In this document: piece by piece, positions 48,233-56,534 of the stretch
Layout: each line of letters begins with the position of its first letter
Position numbering within the stretch: position 1 is the first letter of the stretch
Origin: Verrucomicrobiota bacterium
Lineage (GTDB): Bacteria > Verrucomicrobiota > Verrucomicrobiia > CAIQCK01
NCBI GenBank assembly: GCA_016222825.1
Contig: JACRQF010000022.1
Location: forward strand, 62,001 to 126,000
Direction: 5' to 3'
Length of the DNA: 64,000 nucleotides
The notes under the pieces: model-generated
The model's database searches: none
Seen by the model: only the letters and a program-made list of their open reading frames with translations
Told to the model about the DNA's origin: nothing
Translations under genes and position numbers: made by a program

Positions 48233-49618
48233 ATGATCAGAGCAAAACTGTTATTGAGCATCCTCGGCTTCGTTGGGCTTGTTTCGGCCATGACCGCGCC
48301 CGCTGGCGTCTGCGCCGATGCCGACACCTCTTCCAAACCCAACATCATCTTCATCCTCGCCGACGACTACGGCATTCCCGGCGTCGGATGCTACGGCGGG
48401 GCCTACAAGACACCGAATCTCGACGCACTCGCGGCGGGGGGCGTGAGGTTCGAGCGATGTTTCGCCGCGCCGCTCTGTGCGCCGTCGCGGGCCCTGTGTA
48501 TGTTTGGCCGCTACGCGTTCCGCACCGGCGTGCTCGACAATGGCTGCGGCGCGGCGGCGAAACCGGACAAGGAGGTTTGCATCGCCAAGACGCTCAAGCA
48601 GGCCGGCTACGCCACTGCGATGACCGGCAAGTGGAGCCAGCTCTCCTATCTCGAAACAGCCGAGGACGGCCGCGCATGGGGCTGGGATGAATTCCTGCGT
48701 TGGGACAAGTCCAAGGGTGAACGCTACTGGAAGCCCGCGCTCAACAAGAACGGCCAGCCCGTGCCGGTTACCGACACAAGCTACGCCCCTGATTTGCAGA
48801 ACGAGTTCGTCGTGGACTTCATCAAGCGCCACCGTGACGGGCCGTTCTTTGTCTATTACCCGACGCCGCTCATCCACGGGCCGATCCTGCGCACACCCGA
48901 CAGCAAGGAGGGTAGCGCGCAGAAGGCCAAAGGCAAAGGCAAGGGCGATAGCCCGTTCTACGCCGACAACATCGCCTATCTCGACAAGATTGTTGGGAAG
49001 CTCGTTGCCGCACTCGACGAGATGAACCTCCGCGAGAAGACGCTCATCGTGTTCACAGGCGACAACGGCAGCGTGCCCGTCGGCACGATCAATGGCCGTC
49101 CTGTGGATGGCCGCAAGAGCCAAGTCAACGAAGGCGGCAGCCGCGTGGCGCTCATCGCGAACTGGAAAGGCACCGCACCCGCCGGCCGCGTGCTCAAGGA
49201 CCTCGTCGGCCTCAGCGACTTCTACGCGACGTTCGCCGAACTGGCTGGCGCGAAGCTGCCCGAAGGCGTGACGATGGACAGCCAGAGTTTCGCGCCGCAA
49301 CTACGCGGCGAGAAAGGCACGCCGCGCGAATGGATTTACGTCCAGCTTGGCGCGAAATGGTATGCCCGCAACGACGGCTGGAAGCTGACCGAGAGCGGCC
49401 AGTTCTTCGACATGAGCGACGCGCCGTTCGCGCAGAAGCCGGTTGCCGCCGATACGCAAACTCCCGAAGCGAAGGCCGCGCGCGAGCAGTTGCAGGGCGT
49501 GCTCGACAAGCTCAACCCGGCCGGCGGCGCGACCAAGACCCGCAAGAAAACCGACGGCGAAAAGAAGGGGAAGAAGAAAGAACGCAAGAAGGCCAAGAAG
49601 CAAGCCGCCACGACATAA
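48233..49618 (+). CDS. Secreted sulfatase (CAPSR type) with Lys-rich tail
   Basis: 461 residues; AAAGGAG lies 5 nt before the ATG. Signal peptide MIRAKLLLSILGFVGLVS. Motifs are [23 protein letters not shown] (Cys82) and TGDNGS. The GKWHLG motif is GKWSQL, so the active-site His is absent. The last 25 residues are mostly Lys (GEKKGKKKERKKAKK). It resembles the next gene along its length (SDFYATF, SFAPQLRGEKGTPR, FDMSDAPF shared), so the two are a tandem duplication. Confidence 0.92.
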   Translation: MIRAKLLLSILGFVGLVSAMTAPAGVCADADTSSKPNIIFILADDYGIPGVGCYGGAYKTPNLDALAAGGVRFERCFAAPLCAPSRALCMFGRYAFRTGVLDNGCGAAAKPDKEVCIAKTLKQAGYATAMTGKWSQLSYLETAEDGRAWGWDEFLRWDKSKGERYWKPALNKNGQPVPVTDTSYAPDLQNEFVVDFIKRHRDGPFFVYYPTPLIHGPILRTPDSKEGSAQKAKGKGKGDSPFYADNIAYLDKIVGKLVAALDEMNLREKTLIVFTGDNGSVPVGTINGRPVDGRKSQVNEGGSRVALIANWKGTAPAGRVLKDLVGLSDFYATFAELAGAKLPEGVTMDSQSFAPQLRGEKGTPREWIYVQLGAKWYARNDGWKLTESGQFFDMSDAPFAQKPVAADTQTPEAKAAREQLQGVLDKLNPAGGATKTRKKTDGEKKGKKKERKKAKKQAATT

Positions 49619-49629
49619 GGAACCCCAAC

Positions 49630-50937
49630 ATGAAACGAATTCTACAACTCATCCTTCCGAGTCTTCTGTGTGTTCCGTGGCTTGTCGAAGCTGCGGATTC
49701 GCAGAAACCCAACATCCTCTTCATCCTCGCCGACGACTACGGCCTCGATGGCGTCAGTTGCTACGGCTCGGACCGGTTCAAGGACAAGACGCCAAACCTC
49801 GACGCGCTGGCGAAGTCCGGCATCCGGTTCACGCACTGCTACTCGACGCCGCTCTGCGGGCCGTCGCGGTGCGTCATCAACACGGGCCGTTACGGTTTCC
49901 GCACCGGCGGCTCGACAAACCAGAACGCCGGCCAGCCATCCTTCCGGAACGAGCCGTCGCTGGCGCGCACGATGAAGCAGGCCGGCTACGTCACCGGCAT
50001 GGCGGGCAAATGGCGGCAGATGGGCGACACGCCGGGCGATTGGGGCTTCGACGAATGGCTCACCGACCCGACCGCAGGCGGGTGGTTTTGGAAGACGAGC
50101 TACACCAAGAACGGCCAGCTTATTGAAACGAAGCAGGACGTCTATTGCCCCGACGTGTGCATGGACTTCGCGCTGGACTTCCTGCGGCGACATCGCGAAC
50201 AGCCGTTCTACTTCTATTACCCGACGCATCTCATCCACGGCCCGATCCTGCGCACACCGGACAGCAAGCCCGGCACGAAGGACTACTACGAGGACAACGT
50301 CGCCTATCTCGACAAGCAGGTCGGCCAACTCGTCGCGGAACTCGACAAGCTCGGCCTGCGCGAAAAGACGCTCATCGTGTTCACCGCCGACAATGGCACC
50401 GCGAAGTTCGGCGCCGACCGATCAACCCTCAACGGGCGCAAGATCAACGGCCAGAAAGGCTCGATGCTGGAGGGCGGCGCCCGCGTGCCGCTCATCACGA
50501 GTTGGAAAGGCAGGATGCCCGCCAGCAAGGTCCTCAACGATCTCGTGGACTTCAGCGACTTCTATGCGACGTTCGTCGAGTTGGCCGACGCGAAGATGGC
50601 GGAGGGCGTGACGCTCGACAGCCGCAGCTTTGCGCCGCAACTGCGCGGCGAGAAAGGAACGCCCCGCGATTGGATCTTCGTGCAACTCGGCCCGCGCTGG
50701 TATGTCCGCGAGCAAGGCTTCAATCTCACCCAAAGCGGCGAACTCTTCGACATGAGCGACGCGCCGTTCGTGGAGAAGCCCGTGCCCGCCGAGTCGGCCG
50801 GCGACGATGCGAAAGCCGCGCGCGCCCGCCTGCAGGCCGTCCTGGACAATCTCGCGCCTTCCAAGGGAAAAGGCTCTTCCGACGAGCCGAAAAAGAAGGG
50901 CAAGGCAGGGAAGAAGCGCAAGAAGAAGCAGGCGTGA
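49630..50937 (+). CDS. Secreted sulfatase (CGPSR type) with Lys-rich tail
   Basis: 435 residues. The ATG at 49630 is 11 bp after the previous stop; the signal peptide core LPSLLCVPW is encoded by a dispersed repeat. Motifs are ILFILADDYGLDGVSCYG, CGPSR (Cys76), and TADNGT. GKWHLG is replaced by GKWRQM. The C-terminus is KKKGKAGKKRKKKQA. It is the tandem paralogue of the preceding gene. Confidence 0.92.
   Translation: MKRILQLILPSLLCVPWLVEAADSQKPNILFILADDYGLDGVSCYGSDRFKDKTPNLDALAKSGIRFTHCYSTPLCGPSRCVINTGRYGFRTGGSTNQNAGQPSFRNEPSLARTMKQAGYVTGMAGKWRQMGDTPGDWGFDEWLTDPTAGGWFWKTSYTKNGQLIETKQDVYCPDVCMDFALDFLRRHREQPFYFYYPTHLIHGPILRTPDSKPGTKDYYEDNVAYLDKQVGQLVAELDKLGLREKTLIVFTADNGTAKFGADRSTLNGRKINGQKGSMLEGGARVPLITSWKGRMPASKVLNDLVDFSDFYATFVELADAKMAEGVTLDSRSFAPQLRGEKGTPRDWIFVQLGPRWYVREQGFNLTQSGELFDMSDAPFVEKPVPAESAGDDAKAARARLQAVLDNLAPSKGKGSSDEPKKKGKAGKKRKKKQA
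49654..49680 (+). repeat. Dispersed repeat encoding a signal-peptide core (copy 2)
   Basis: CTTCCGAGTCTTCTGTG continues with TGTTCCGTGG. It matches the copy at 31625-31651 at 25 of 27 positions, in the same reading frame relative to the encoded LP-LLC-PW. Confidence 0.65.
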
Positions 50938-51018
50938 CGCAGCCGGGAAGAATCGCAGACTTGTATTTCCGATGAATCGGAGTAGAAAAGCGCGGCAACG
51001 CCGAGCGGAGTTTTGTTT

Positions 51019-51627
51019 GTGAAGAAGCTGATTCTCGTCTTCTGTCTGGCTGCGCCAACGATCACGGCGCAGGATCCAACCACGGGCAGTGCTGTGCCTG
51101 AGTTCGCCGCGGAGTGGCGCGTCACCGGCATGATTCGCCAAGGGCACCACGCCGAGGCGAGCCTGGAAAGGACCGGTGTGATGGCGCGGTTCGTGCGGGA
51201 AGGCGACCAGTTGCCCGGCGGTGTCACTGTGAAGCAGGTGGACTACGACAACCGCAGCGTGACACTGGCCAAGGGGAACGAAACCGCCGTCATTCAACCC
51301 GAGAACATCATGGCGGCTCCGCCTCCGCCTCCAAAACCTGCCGGCATGTCGCAACAGTCCTCGAACAAAGGCGGCAATACGGGCCGGTGGCCCAATCCTC
51401 CGCCGAAGCCGACGGCGATGCGCGACGGCAACGGTCGCTGGCATATTGTGCTCCCCAACGGTCAGTCGGAGGACATGCACGCGTATGCGGAGAGATACGG
51501 CGGCGTCAAGGGAGCCTCGGAATATCTCAAGAATCACCTGCAAACGCCGCACAGGCCCGAACGCGAGGAATACCACCAGCAACAGATGGAAGCCCTCAAG
51601 CAAATGCACGCGGCCGGCATACGATGA
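51019..51627 (+). CDS. Secreted protein with possible GspC/PilP-like domain
   Basis: 202 residues. A GTG start at 51019 is chosen because GCGGAG lies 8 nt upstream; a TTG at 51013 is too close to it. Signal peptide VKKLILVFCLAAPTITA. The stretch ARFVREGDQLPGGVTVKQVD and the following NRSVTLAKGNE resemble the small beta domain of secretion-pathway C/PilP proteins. A Pro-rich linker and a charged helical C-terminus follow. Function is unknown. It lies between sulfatases, 80 bp after the previous gene. Confidence 0.6.
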   Translation: MKKLILVFCLAAPTITAQDPTTGSAVPEFAAEWRVTGMIRQGHHAEASLERTGVMARFVREGDQLPGGVTVKQVDYDNRSVTLAKGNETAVIQPENIMAAPPPPPKPAGMSQQSSNKGGNTGRWPNPPPKPTAMRDGNGRWHIVLPNGQSEDMHAYAERYGGVKGASEYLKNHLQTPHRPEREEYHQQQMEALKQMHAAGIR

Positions 51628-51703
51628 TTCACCTGCCGCCCTCGAACGTCGCGGCTCTTGGCCAGCCGGCCGTTCCTGCGGCGGGAACCTTTCCAGCGAC
51701 TCC

Positions 51704-53113
51704 ATGAAATCACATCGTTTCATCCAATCCTGCGCCGTCGCCGTTTTGCTCGCCGCCAGCTTCGTTTCGACCCGCGCCGCCGGAGAGCGCCCGAACTTCA
51801 TCGTCATCCTCGCCGACGATCTCGGTTACGGCGACCTCGCCTGCTACGGGCATCCGGGCATTCGCACGCCGAACCTCGACCGCATGGCGGCGCAGGGAAT
51901 GCGCTTCACCGACTTCTACGTCGCGGCGGAGGTCTGCACGCCAAGCCGCGCGGCGTTGATGACCGGCCGGCTGCCGATCCGCAACGGCATGTGCAGCGAC
52001 AAACGCCGCGTGCTCTTCCCTAACTCCGCCGGCGGCCTGCCCGCGAGCGAATTGACCATCGCGCGGATGCTCAAGTCGCGCGGCTACGCCACCGGCTGCG
52101 TCGGCAAGTGGCACCTCGGCCATCATCCGCAGTTCCTACCCACCAGCCACGGCTTCGATTCTTACTTCGGCATTCCTTACTCGAACGACATGGACCGCGA
52201 CACCAGCGTCGGGCCGAAGGGTCGCGCCGCATTTTTTGAACCGAAGAGCGAGTATTGGAAACCGCCGTTCATGCGTGACGCGGCCGTGCTCGAGCGCGGC
52301 CCCGACCAGACGCAGCTCACGCCGCGTTACACTGCCGAGGCGCTGAAGTTCATTCGCGCCAACAAGGCGAAACCGTTCTTCCTCTACTTCGCCCACAACT
52401 TCCCGCACGTGCCGCTGTTCGCCTCGGAGAAATTCCGCGGCCAGAGCCGGCGCGGGCTTTACGGCGACGTGGTGGAGGAACTCGACTGGAGTGTCGGCCA
52501 GGTGCTCGACACGTTGCGCGCCGAAGGGCTGGCGGAGAACACGCTGGTCTTTTTCACCAGCTACAACGGCCCGTGGCTGATCTTCGACACGCACGGCGGC
52601 TCGGCGGGCCTGTTGCGCGACGGCAAAGGCTCCACGTGGGAAGGCGGCATGCGCGAGCCGGGCATCGCGTGGTGGCCCGGCCGGATCAAACCCGGTGTCG
52701 TTAACCGCGATCTGGCCAGTTCGCTCGACTTGCTGCCGACATTCGCCGCACTGGCCGGCGCGACGCTCCCGCGCGACCTGCTGCTCGACGGCGTGGACAT
52801 GTCGCCACTGCTCTTCGGCGCCGGTCCAGGCAAGCGCGACGCGATGTTTTACTATCGCGGCACGCAGCTCTTCGCCGTGCGCAAGGGGCCGTTCAAGGCG
52901 CACTTCATCACGCGTTCCGGCTACGACAAGGACCCGCCCGCCAAACACGACCCGCCGCTGCTGTTCCATCTGGGCCGCGATCCGGGCGAGCGGTTCGACG
53001 TGGCGAAGGATCATCCCGACGTGCTCGCCGGCATCGCGAAGGAAGTGGAACTCCACCTCGCCACCGTCACGCCGGTTCAATCGCAGTTGGAAGAACCAGC
53101 CAGGCAGAACTGA
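51704..53113 (+). CDS. Secreted arylsulfatase-A-like protein with Asp-to-Tyr metal-site change
   Basis: 469 residues. Signal peptide MKSHRFIQSCAVAVLLAASF. Core motifs are [23 protein letters not shown] (Cys78), and GKWHLGH. The usual TSDNGP metal-binding motif reads TSYNGP, so the Asp that coordinates calcium in arylsulfatase A is Tyr287. The codon TAC is one base from GAC. GSTWEGGMREPGIAWWPG is otherwise canonical. The protein may be inactive, altered in metal use, or affected by a sequencing error. Confidence 0.9.
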   Translation: MKSHRFIQSCAVAVLLAASFVSTRAAGERPNFIVILADDLGYGDLACYGHPGIRTPNLDRMAAQGMRFTDFYVAAEVCTPSRAALMTGRLPIRNGMCSDKRRVLFPNSAGGLPASELTIARMLKSRGYATGCVGKWHLGHHPQFLPTSHGFDSYFGIPYSNDMDRDTSVGPKGRAAFFEPKSEYWKPPFMRDAAVLERGPDQTQLTPRYTAEALKFIRANKAKPFFLYFAHNFPHVPLFASEKFRGQSRRGLYGDVVEELDWSVGQVLDTLRAEGLAENTLVFFTSYNGPWLIFDTHGGSAGLLRDGKGSTWEGGMREPGIAWWPGRIKPGVVNRDLASSLDLLPTFAALAGATLPRDLLLDGVDMSPLLFGAGPGKRDAMFYYRGTQLFAVRKGPFKAHFITRSGYDKDPPAKHDPPLLFHLGRDPGERFDVAKDHPDVLAGIAKEVELHLATVTPVQSQLEEPARQN

Positions 53114-53168
53114 GCCGTGATGACGCCATTGAACACCCCCCGCCCTTGCATGGATACAGCCAAAGCTT

Positions 53169-54113
53169 ATGAAAACACTCCGACTCTCCATCGCGTTGCT
53201 GGTTTCCGTCGCGTTCTGCCTCGCCGCCGATCCTGACGCGAAACCTGCGAGGCCGAAAGGGCCGCCGAAGTTTCAAACGCCGCCCGGCGTCGAGTTGATT
53301 CACGACGTTGAAATCGGCAGGGGCGGCGGCCGCGTGCTGCGCGCCGAGATTGCCCGGCCGAAGGAACCGTCCGCGACGCCGATGCCGGCGGTGCTGTGGA
53401 TTCACGGCGGCGGCTGGAGCGGCGGCTCGCACCGCGGCAACGGCGCTCTGCTGCTCGCCACCAAAGGCTATTTCACCGCCAGCATCGAATACCGCCTCAG
53501 CGGCGAGGCGACGTGGCCCGCGCAAATCGAGGACTGCAAGCTCGGCGTGCGCTGGCTCCGCGCCAACGCCGCCAAATACAACGTGGACCCGAACCGCATC
53601 GGTTGCTGGGGTTCCAGCGCCGGCGGACATCTCGTCGCGTGCCTCGGCACGATGAACGACGCGAGGTTCGAGGGCCATGGCGGCTATGAAGGCGTCAGCA
53701 GCCGCGTGCAGGCGGTCGTAGATTACTGTGGGCCGGCTGACTTCACCGCGGGCAGCGCGGGCATCCAGGGCGCGAAGGAAGGCGAGGACGCCAAAGCGCC
53801 GCTCGGCCTGTTCGGTGTGCCGTTCAAGGAAAAGCCGGCGCTGTGGAAGGACGGCAGCCCGGTTGTTTACGTCAAGCCGGGCAACCCGCCGTTCCTCATC
53901 GTTCACGGCGACGCCGATAAGACCGTGCCGTTCGCCCACTCCGGGCGGCTCGAAGCCGCGTTGAAGAAAGCCGGCGTGCCGGTCCAGTTGCTCCGCGTCA
54001 AAGGTGGCGGCCACGGCATGACCGCGCCGAAAGACGCGCCTCCCGCCGAACCGGACCCGCAAGCCATCCGCGACGCCGTCACGGCCTTCTTCGACAAGCA
54101 TTTGAAGAAGTGA
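53169..54113 (+). CDS. Secreted alpha/beta hydrolase (BD-FAE/acetyl-esterase-like)
   Basis: 314 residues with a signal peptide (MKTLRLSIALLVSVAFCLA). Oxyanion HGGGWSGGS, nucleophile elbow GSSAGG, acid in HGDADKTVP and His in GGGHGM form a complete catalytic set. The family includes acetyl and feruloyl esterases acting on polysaccharides. It follows a sulfatase by 55 bp in the same direction and may remove acetyl groups from the same glycan. Confidence 0.88.
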   Translation: MKTLRLSIALLVSVAFCLAADPDAKPARPKGPPKFQTPPGVELIHDVEIGRGGGRVLRAEIARPKEPSATPMPAVLWIHGGGWSGGSHRGNGALLLATKGYFTASIEYRLSGEATWPAQIEDCKLGVRWLRANAAKYNVDPNRIGCWGSSAGGHLVACLGTMNDARFEGHGGYEGVSSRVQAVVDYCGPADFTAGSAGIQGAKEGEDAKAPLGLFGVPFKEKPALWKDGSPVVYVKPGNPPFLIVHGDADKTVPFAHSGRLEAALKKAGVPVQLLRVKGGGHGMTAPKDAPPAEPDPQAIRDAVTAFFDKHLKK

Positions 54114-54212
54114 CGGAGCAGCGGAGTAGTGGAGTTGGGGTCACGCTTGAGGTGTTTGCCCCGCCGCGGATCCTGTTCAGCCCACAATGCGATCACCCCC
54201 CTATCGCAACCA

Positions 54213-54698
54213 TCATTTGCGATCGCTTGGGTTCTTCGGCTGCACCAAAGGAGCAGACAAATCAACTATGCTGGATGCGATCTCATTTGTTGGCTGGCCG
54301 ACCACGTCAAATGCTTCCAGAATTGCGTGAACAGGCACCAAGAGCAAAGGTCCCGGATCGCTTCCGCCCCAGAATCTCGTTTGTTGCCGCCGTTTCTCCC
54401 AAAAACTCCAATCACGCATGCTCAACACAGCGGCACTTGTTTCCCCGACGTCCACGAGGCAAACCACATCGCACGGAATTCCTGCTTCTTCGAGCGCCCG
54501 AGTCACTCCGCGGTGAGACTCCGGAATGTCTGGGTATGCTTTCAAGACGATTCGCTCTCCGTCTTTCGCGATCTCCAAGTAGGGTATCGGAAAAGGAGGG
54601 AAGAGCCAAAGGATTTCAATACGAAACGTCCAAAGTCCGACGCAGATCAAGAACAGGATAAAACCAGTGAATACAAGTCTGCGGTGCTTGAAGCTCAT
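54213..54698 (-). CDS. Small membrane-anchored hypothetical protein
   Basis: 161 residues. One N-terminal membrane helix (LVFTGFILFLICVGLWTF) is followed by a hydrophilic domain (YLEIAKDGERIVLKAYPDIP, VVCLVDVGETSAAVL). No family was recognised. Base composition here looks lower in GC than the flanking genes. There is no obvious ribosome-binding site. The coding call rests on the coherent membrane segment and lack of a better frame in 54114-54890; the remainder of that stretch shows nothing I can annotate. Confidence 0.5.
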   Translation of the reverse strand: MSFKHRRLVFTGFILFLICVGLWTFRIEILWLFPPFPIPYLEIAKDGERIVLKAYPDIPESHRGVTRALEEAGIPCDVVCLVDVGETSAAVLSMRDWSFWEKRRQQTRFWGGSDPGPLLLVPVHAILEAFDVVGQPTNEIASSIVDLSAPLVQPKNPSDRK

Positions 54699-54891
54699 GT
54701 CGGTTTGGCGGTCGCTCCATGACGATTGACTGGGTGCTGACTACCTCACCCACTCTTGCCAGTCAATAGCGAAACCCGCGAACGCCGCTGTTCATGCTAG
54801 GCATCGCCGCGCGAGTCCGGTAAACTGCGCGTCCGAAATTCGGCCTATGCAACCGCTCACAGCAACCAACCCGAAACCGGAGACAGCCCCC

Positions 54892-56307
54892 ATGAACGAT
54901 TCCAGCAAACTCTCACGCCGCGACTTCCTCGGCAAAACCGCGCGACTCGGCGCCGTCGGCCTCGTCGCGCCCAACATCCTGCCCTCCACCGCGCTCGGCG
55001 CGAACGCCAAGATTCAAGTCGCCCTCATCGGCTGCAACGGCATGGGCCGTTCCAATCTCAAGAACGCCTCCAAGCATCCCGACGTCGTCGTGGTCGGCGC
55101 GTGCGACGTGGCCAAGAGCCGGCGCGACTCCGGTTGCGCTGAATACAAGCCGACGTGCAAGCCCTACGCGGATTTCCGCGAGGTGCTCGCCGCAAAAGAC
55201 GTGGACGCCGTCATCATCGCCACGCCGCCGCACTGGCACGCGCTCGTCGCCATCATGGCCTGCGAGGCGGGCAAGGACCTTTATTTGCAGAAACCGATGA
55301 CGCTGCACCTCGGCGAGAGCCTCGCGGTCAAGAGCGCCGTCAAGAAGCACAACCGCATCTGCCAGGTCGGCACGCAGATTCACGCCAGCGAGAACTACCG
55401 TCGCGTCGTCGAGATGATCCAGGCCGGCTACCTCGGCAAGATCGGCGCCGTCCGCACGTTCAACGTCATGAACCAGGGCGAGAAAGGCGTCGGATGCCAG
55501 GAGCCGGGCACCAAAGCGCCGGAGGGTCTCGACTGGGATTTCTGGTGCGGCCCCGCGCCGTTGATTCCGTTCAACTCCATCCTCTTCTCAGGCTCCTATA
55601 ATCACGGCTCGTGGTTCGATTACAGCGGCGGCTGGACGCCGAACATGGCGGCGCACATCATTGACCTGCCGATCTGGGCGCTCGACCTGAAGTATCCCAC
55701 CGAGGTCAGCTCTGTCGGCGGACGCTACATCATCAAGGACGACGGCGACGCCTACGACAACCACGAAGTCCTCTGGCGTTACCCGAACACGACGATGACG
55801 TGGATGTCGTCGCTTACCAACAGCTACGGCTTCGATCTCCACGGCAATCCCGTGCCGCAGCGCCGGCTCGGCATCTACTTCCACGGCGTCAACGGCACCC
55901 TCTGGAGCAACTACGGCGAGCATCGCATCGTCGCCGAGGGCAAGGCGATGAACGACCTCATCAAGCCGGACGTCGTCGAGCGCAAGCAGGCCAAGACCTT
56001 CACGGCGCGCGCCCTTTACAATTGCAGCGAACTCAAGCCGGTGGAGAACAAGATTCCGCCGTCACCCGGCCACGAAATCGAATGGGTGGACTGCATCAAG
56101 TCGCGCCAGCAGCCGAGTTGCAACCCGCAGTATCACTGCCGCCTCGACGTGGCGGTGGTGCTGAGCTTGCTGTCGCTCAAGCTCGGCCGCAGCATCAAGT
56201 TCGATCCCGCTACGGAGAAGATCGTCGGCGACGAACAAGCCGCGAAGATGTCGGTGCCGGAATACCGCGCGCCGTGGAAGTTCCCCGCGCAGTATTTGCA
56301 GGGCTGA
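54892..56307 (+). CDS. Tat-signal Gfo/Idh/MocA-family oxidoreductase
   Basis: 471 residues. The ATG at 54892 follows GGAGACAGCC and places LSRRDFLGKTARLGAVG near the N-terminus; an ATG at 54847 is in frame but would bury the Tat signal. The Rossmann region shows VALIGCNGMGRSN, ATPPHWHA and LQKPMT. DYSGGWTPNMAAHIIDLPIW matches the exported subgroup. It probably acts on a sugar or cyclitol outside the cytoplasm. Confidence 0.9.
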   Translation: MNDSSKLSRRDFLGKTARLGAVGLVAPNILPSTALGANAKIQVALIGCNGMGRSNLKNASKHPDVVVVGACDVAKSRRDSGCAEYKPTCKPYADFREVLAAKDVDAVIIATPPHWHALVAIMACEAGKDLYLQKPMTLHLGESLAVKSAVKKHNRICQVGTQIHASENYRRVVEMIQAGYLGKIGAVRTFNVMNQGEKGVGCQEPGTKAPEGLDWDFWCGPAPLIPFNSILFSGSYNHGSWFDYSGGWTPNMAAHIIDLPIWALDLKYPTEVSSVGGRYIIKDDGDAYDNHEVLWRYPNTTMTWMSSLTNSYGFDLHGNPVPQRRLGIYFHGVNGTLWSNYGEHRIVAEGKAMNDLIKPDVVERKQAKTFTARALYNCSELKPVENKIPPSPGHEIEWVDCIKSRQQPSCNPQYHCRLDVAVVLSLLSLKLGRSIKFDPATEKIVGDEQAAKMSVPEYRAPWKFPAQYLQG

Positions 56308-56334
56308 TAAACGCTTGACCGTTTGCAGATCGCT

Positions 56335-56412
56335 GTGGGGCGAGACTCCGTCGAGCCTCTGCTTGAAAGCACGGTGCATCTCGTGAGGAGGCTCGACGGA
56401 GTCTTGCCCCAC
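56335..56412. repeat. Dispersed palindromic element, family A (copy 2)
   Basis: The arms 56335-56359 and 56388-56412 pair over 25 bp with one mismatch around a 28-nt loop. The element begins GTGGGGCGAGACTCCGTC. It lies 28 bp after a stop codon and could also act as a transcription-attenuating hairpin. Confidence 0.8.
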
Positions 56413-56534
56413 CGCACTGTCGAGGACGCTGCGTTTGACGATTGACGGCGCGTGGCTCGCGCTTTAAGAAGAACGCGCATGGTTGCGCCAATTTCAAACA
56501 GACATTCTTCCCATCTCCAAGAAAGACCCTTGCC

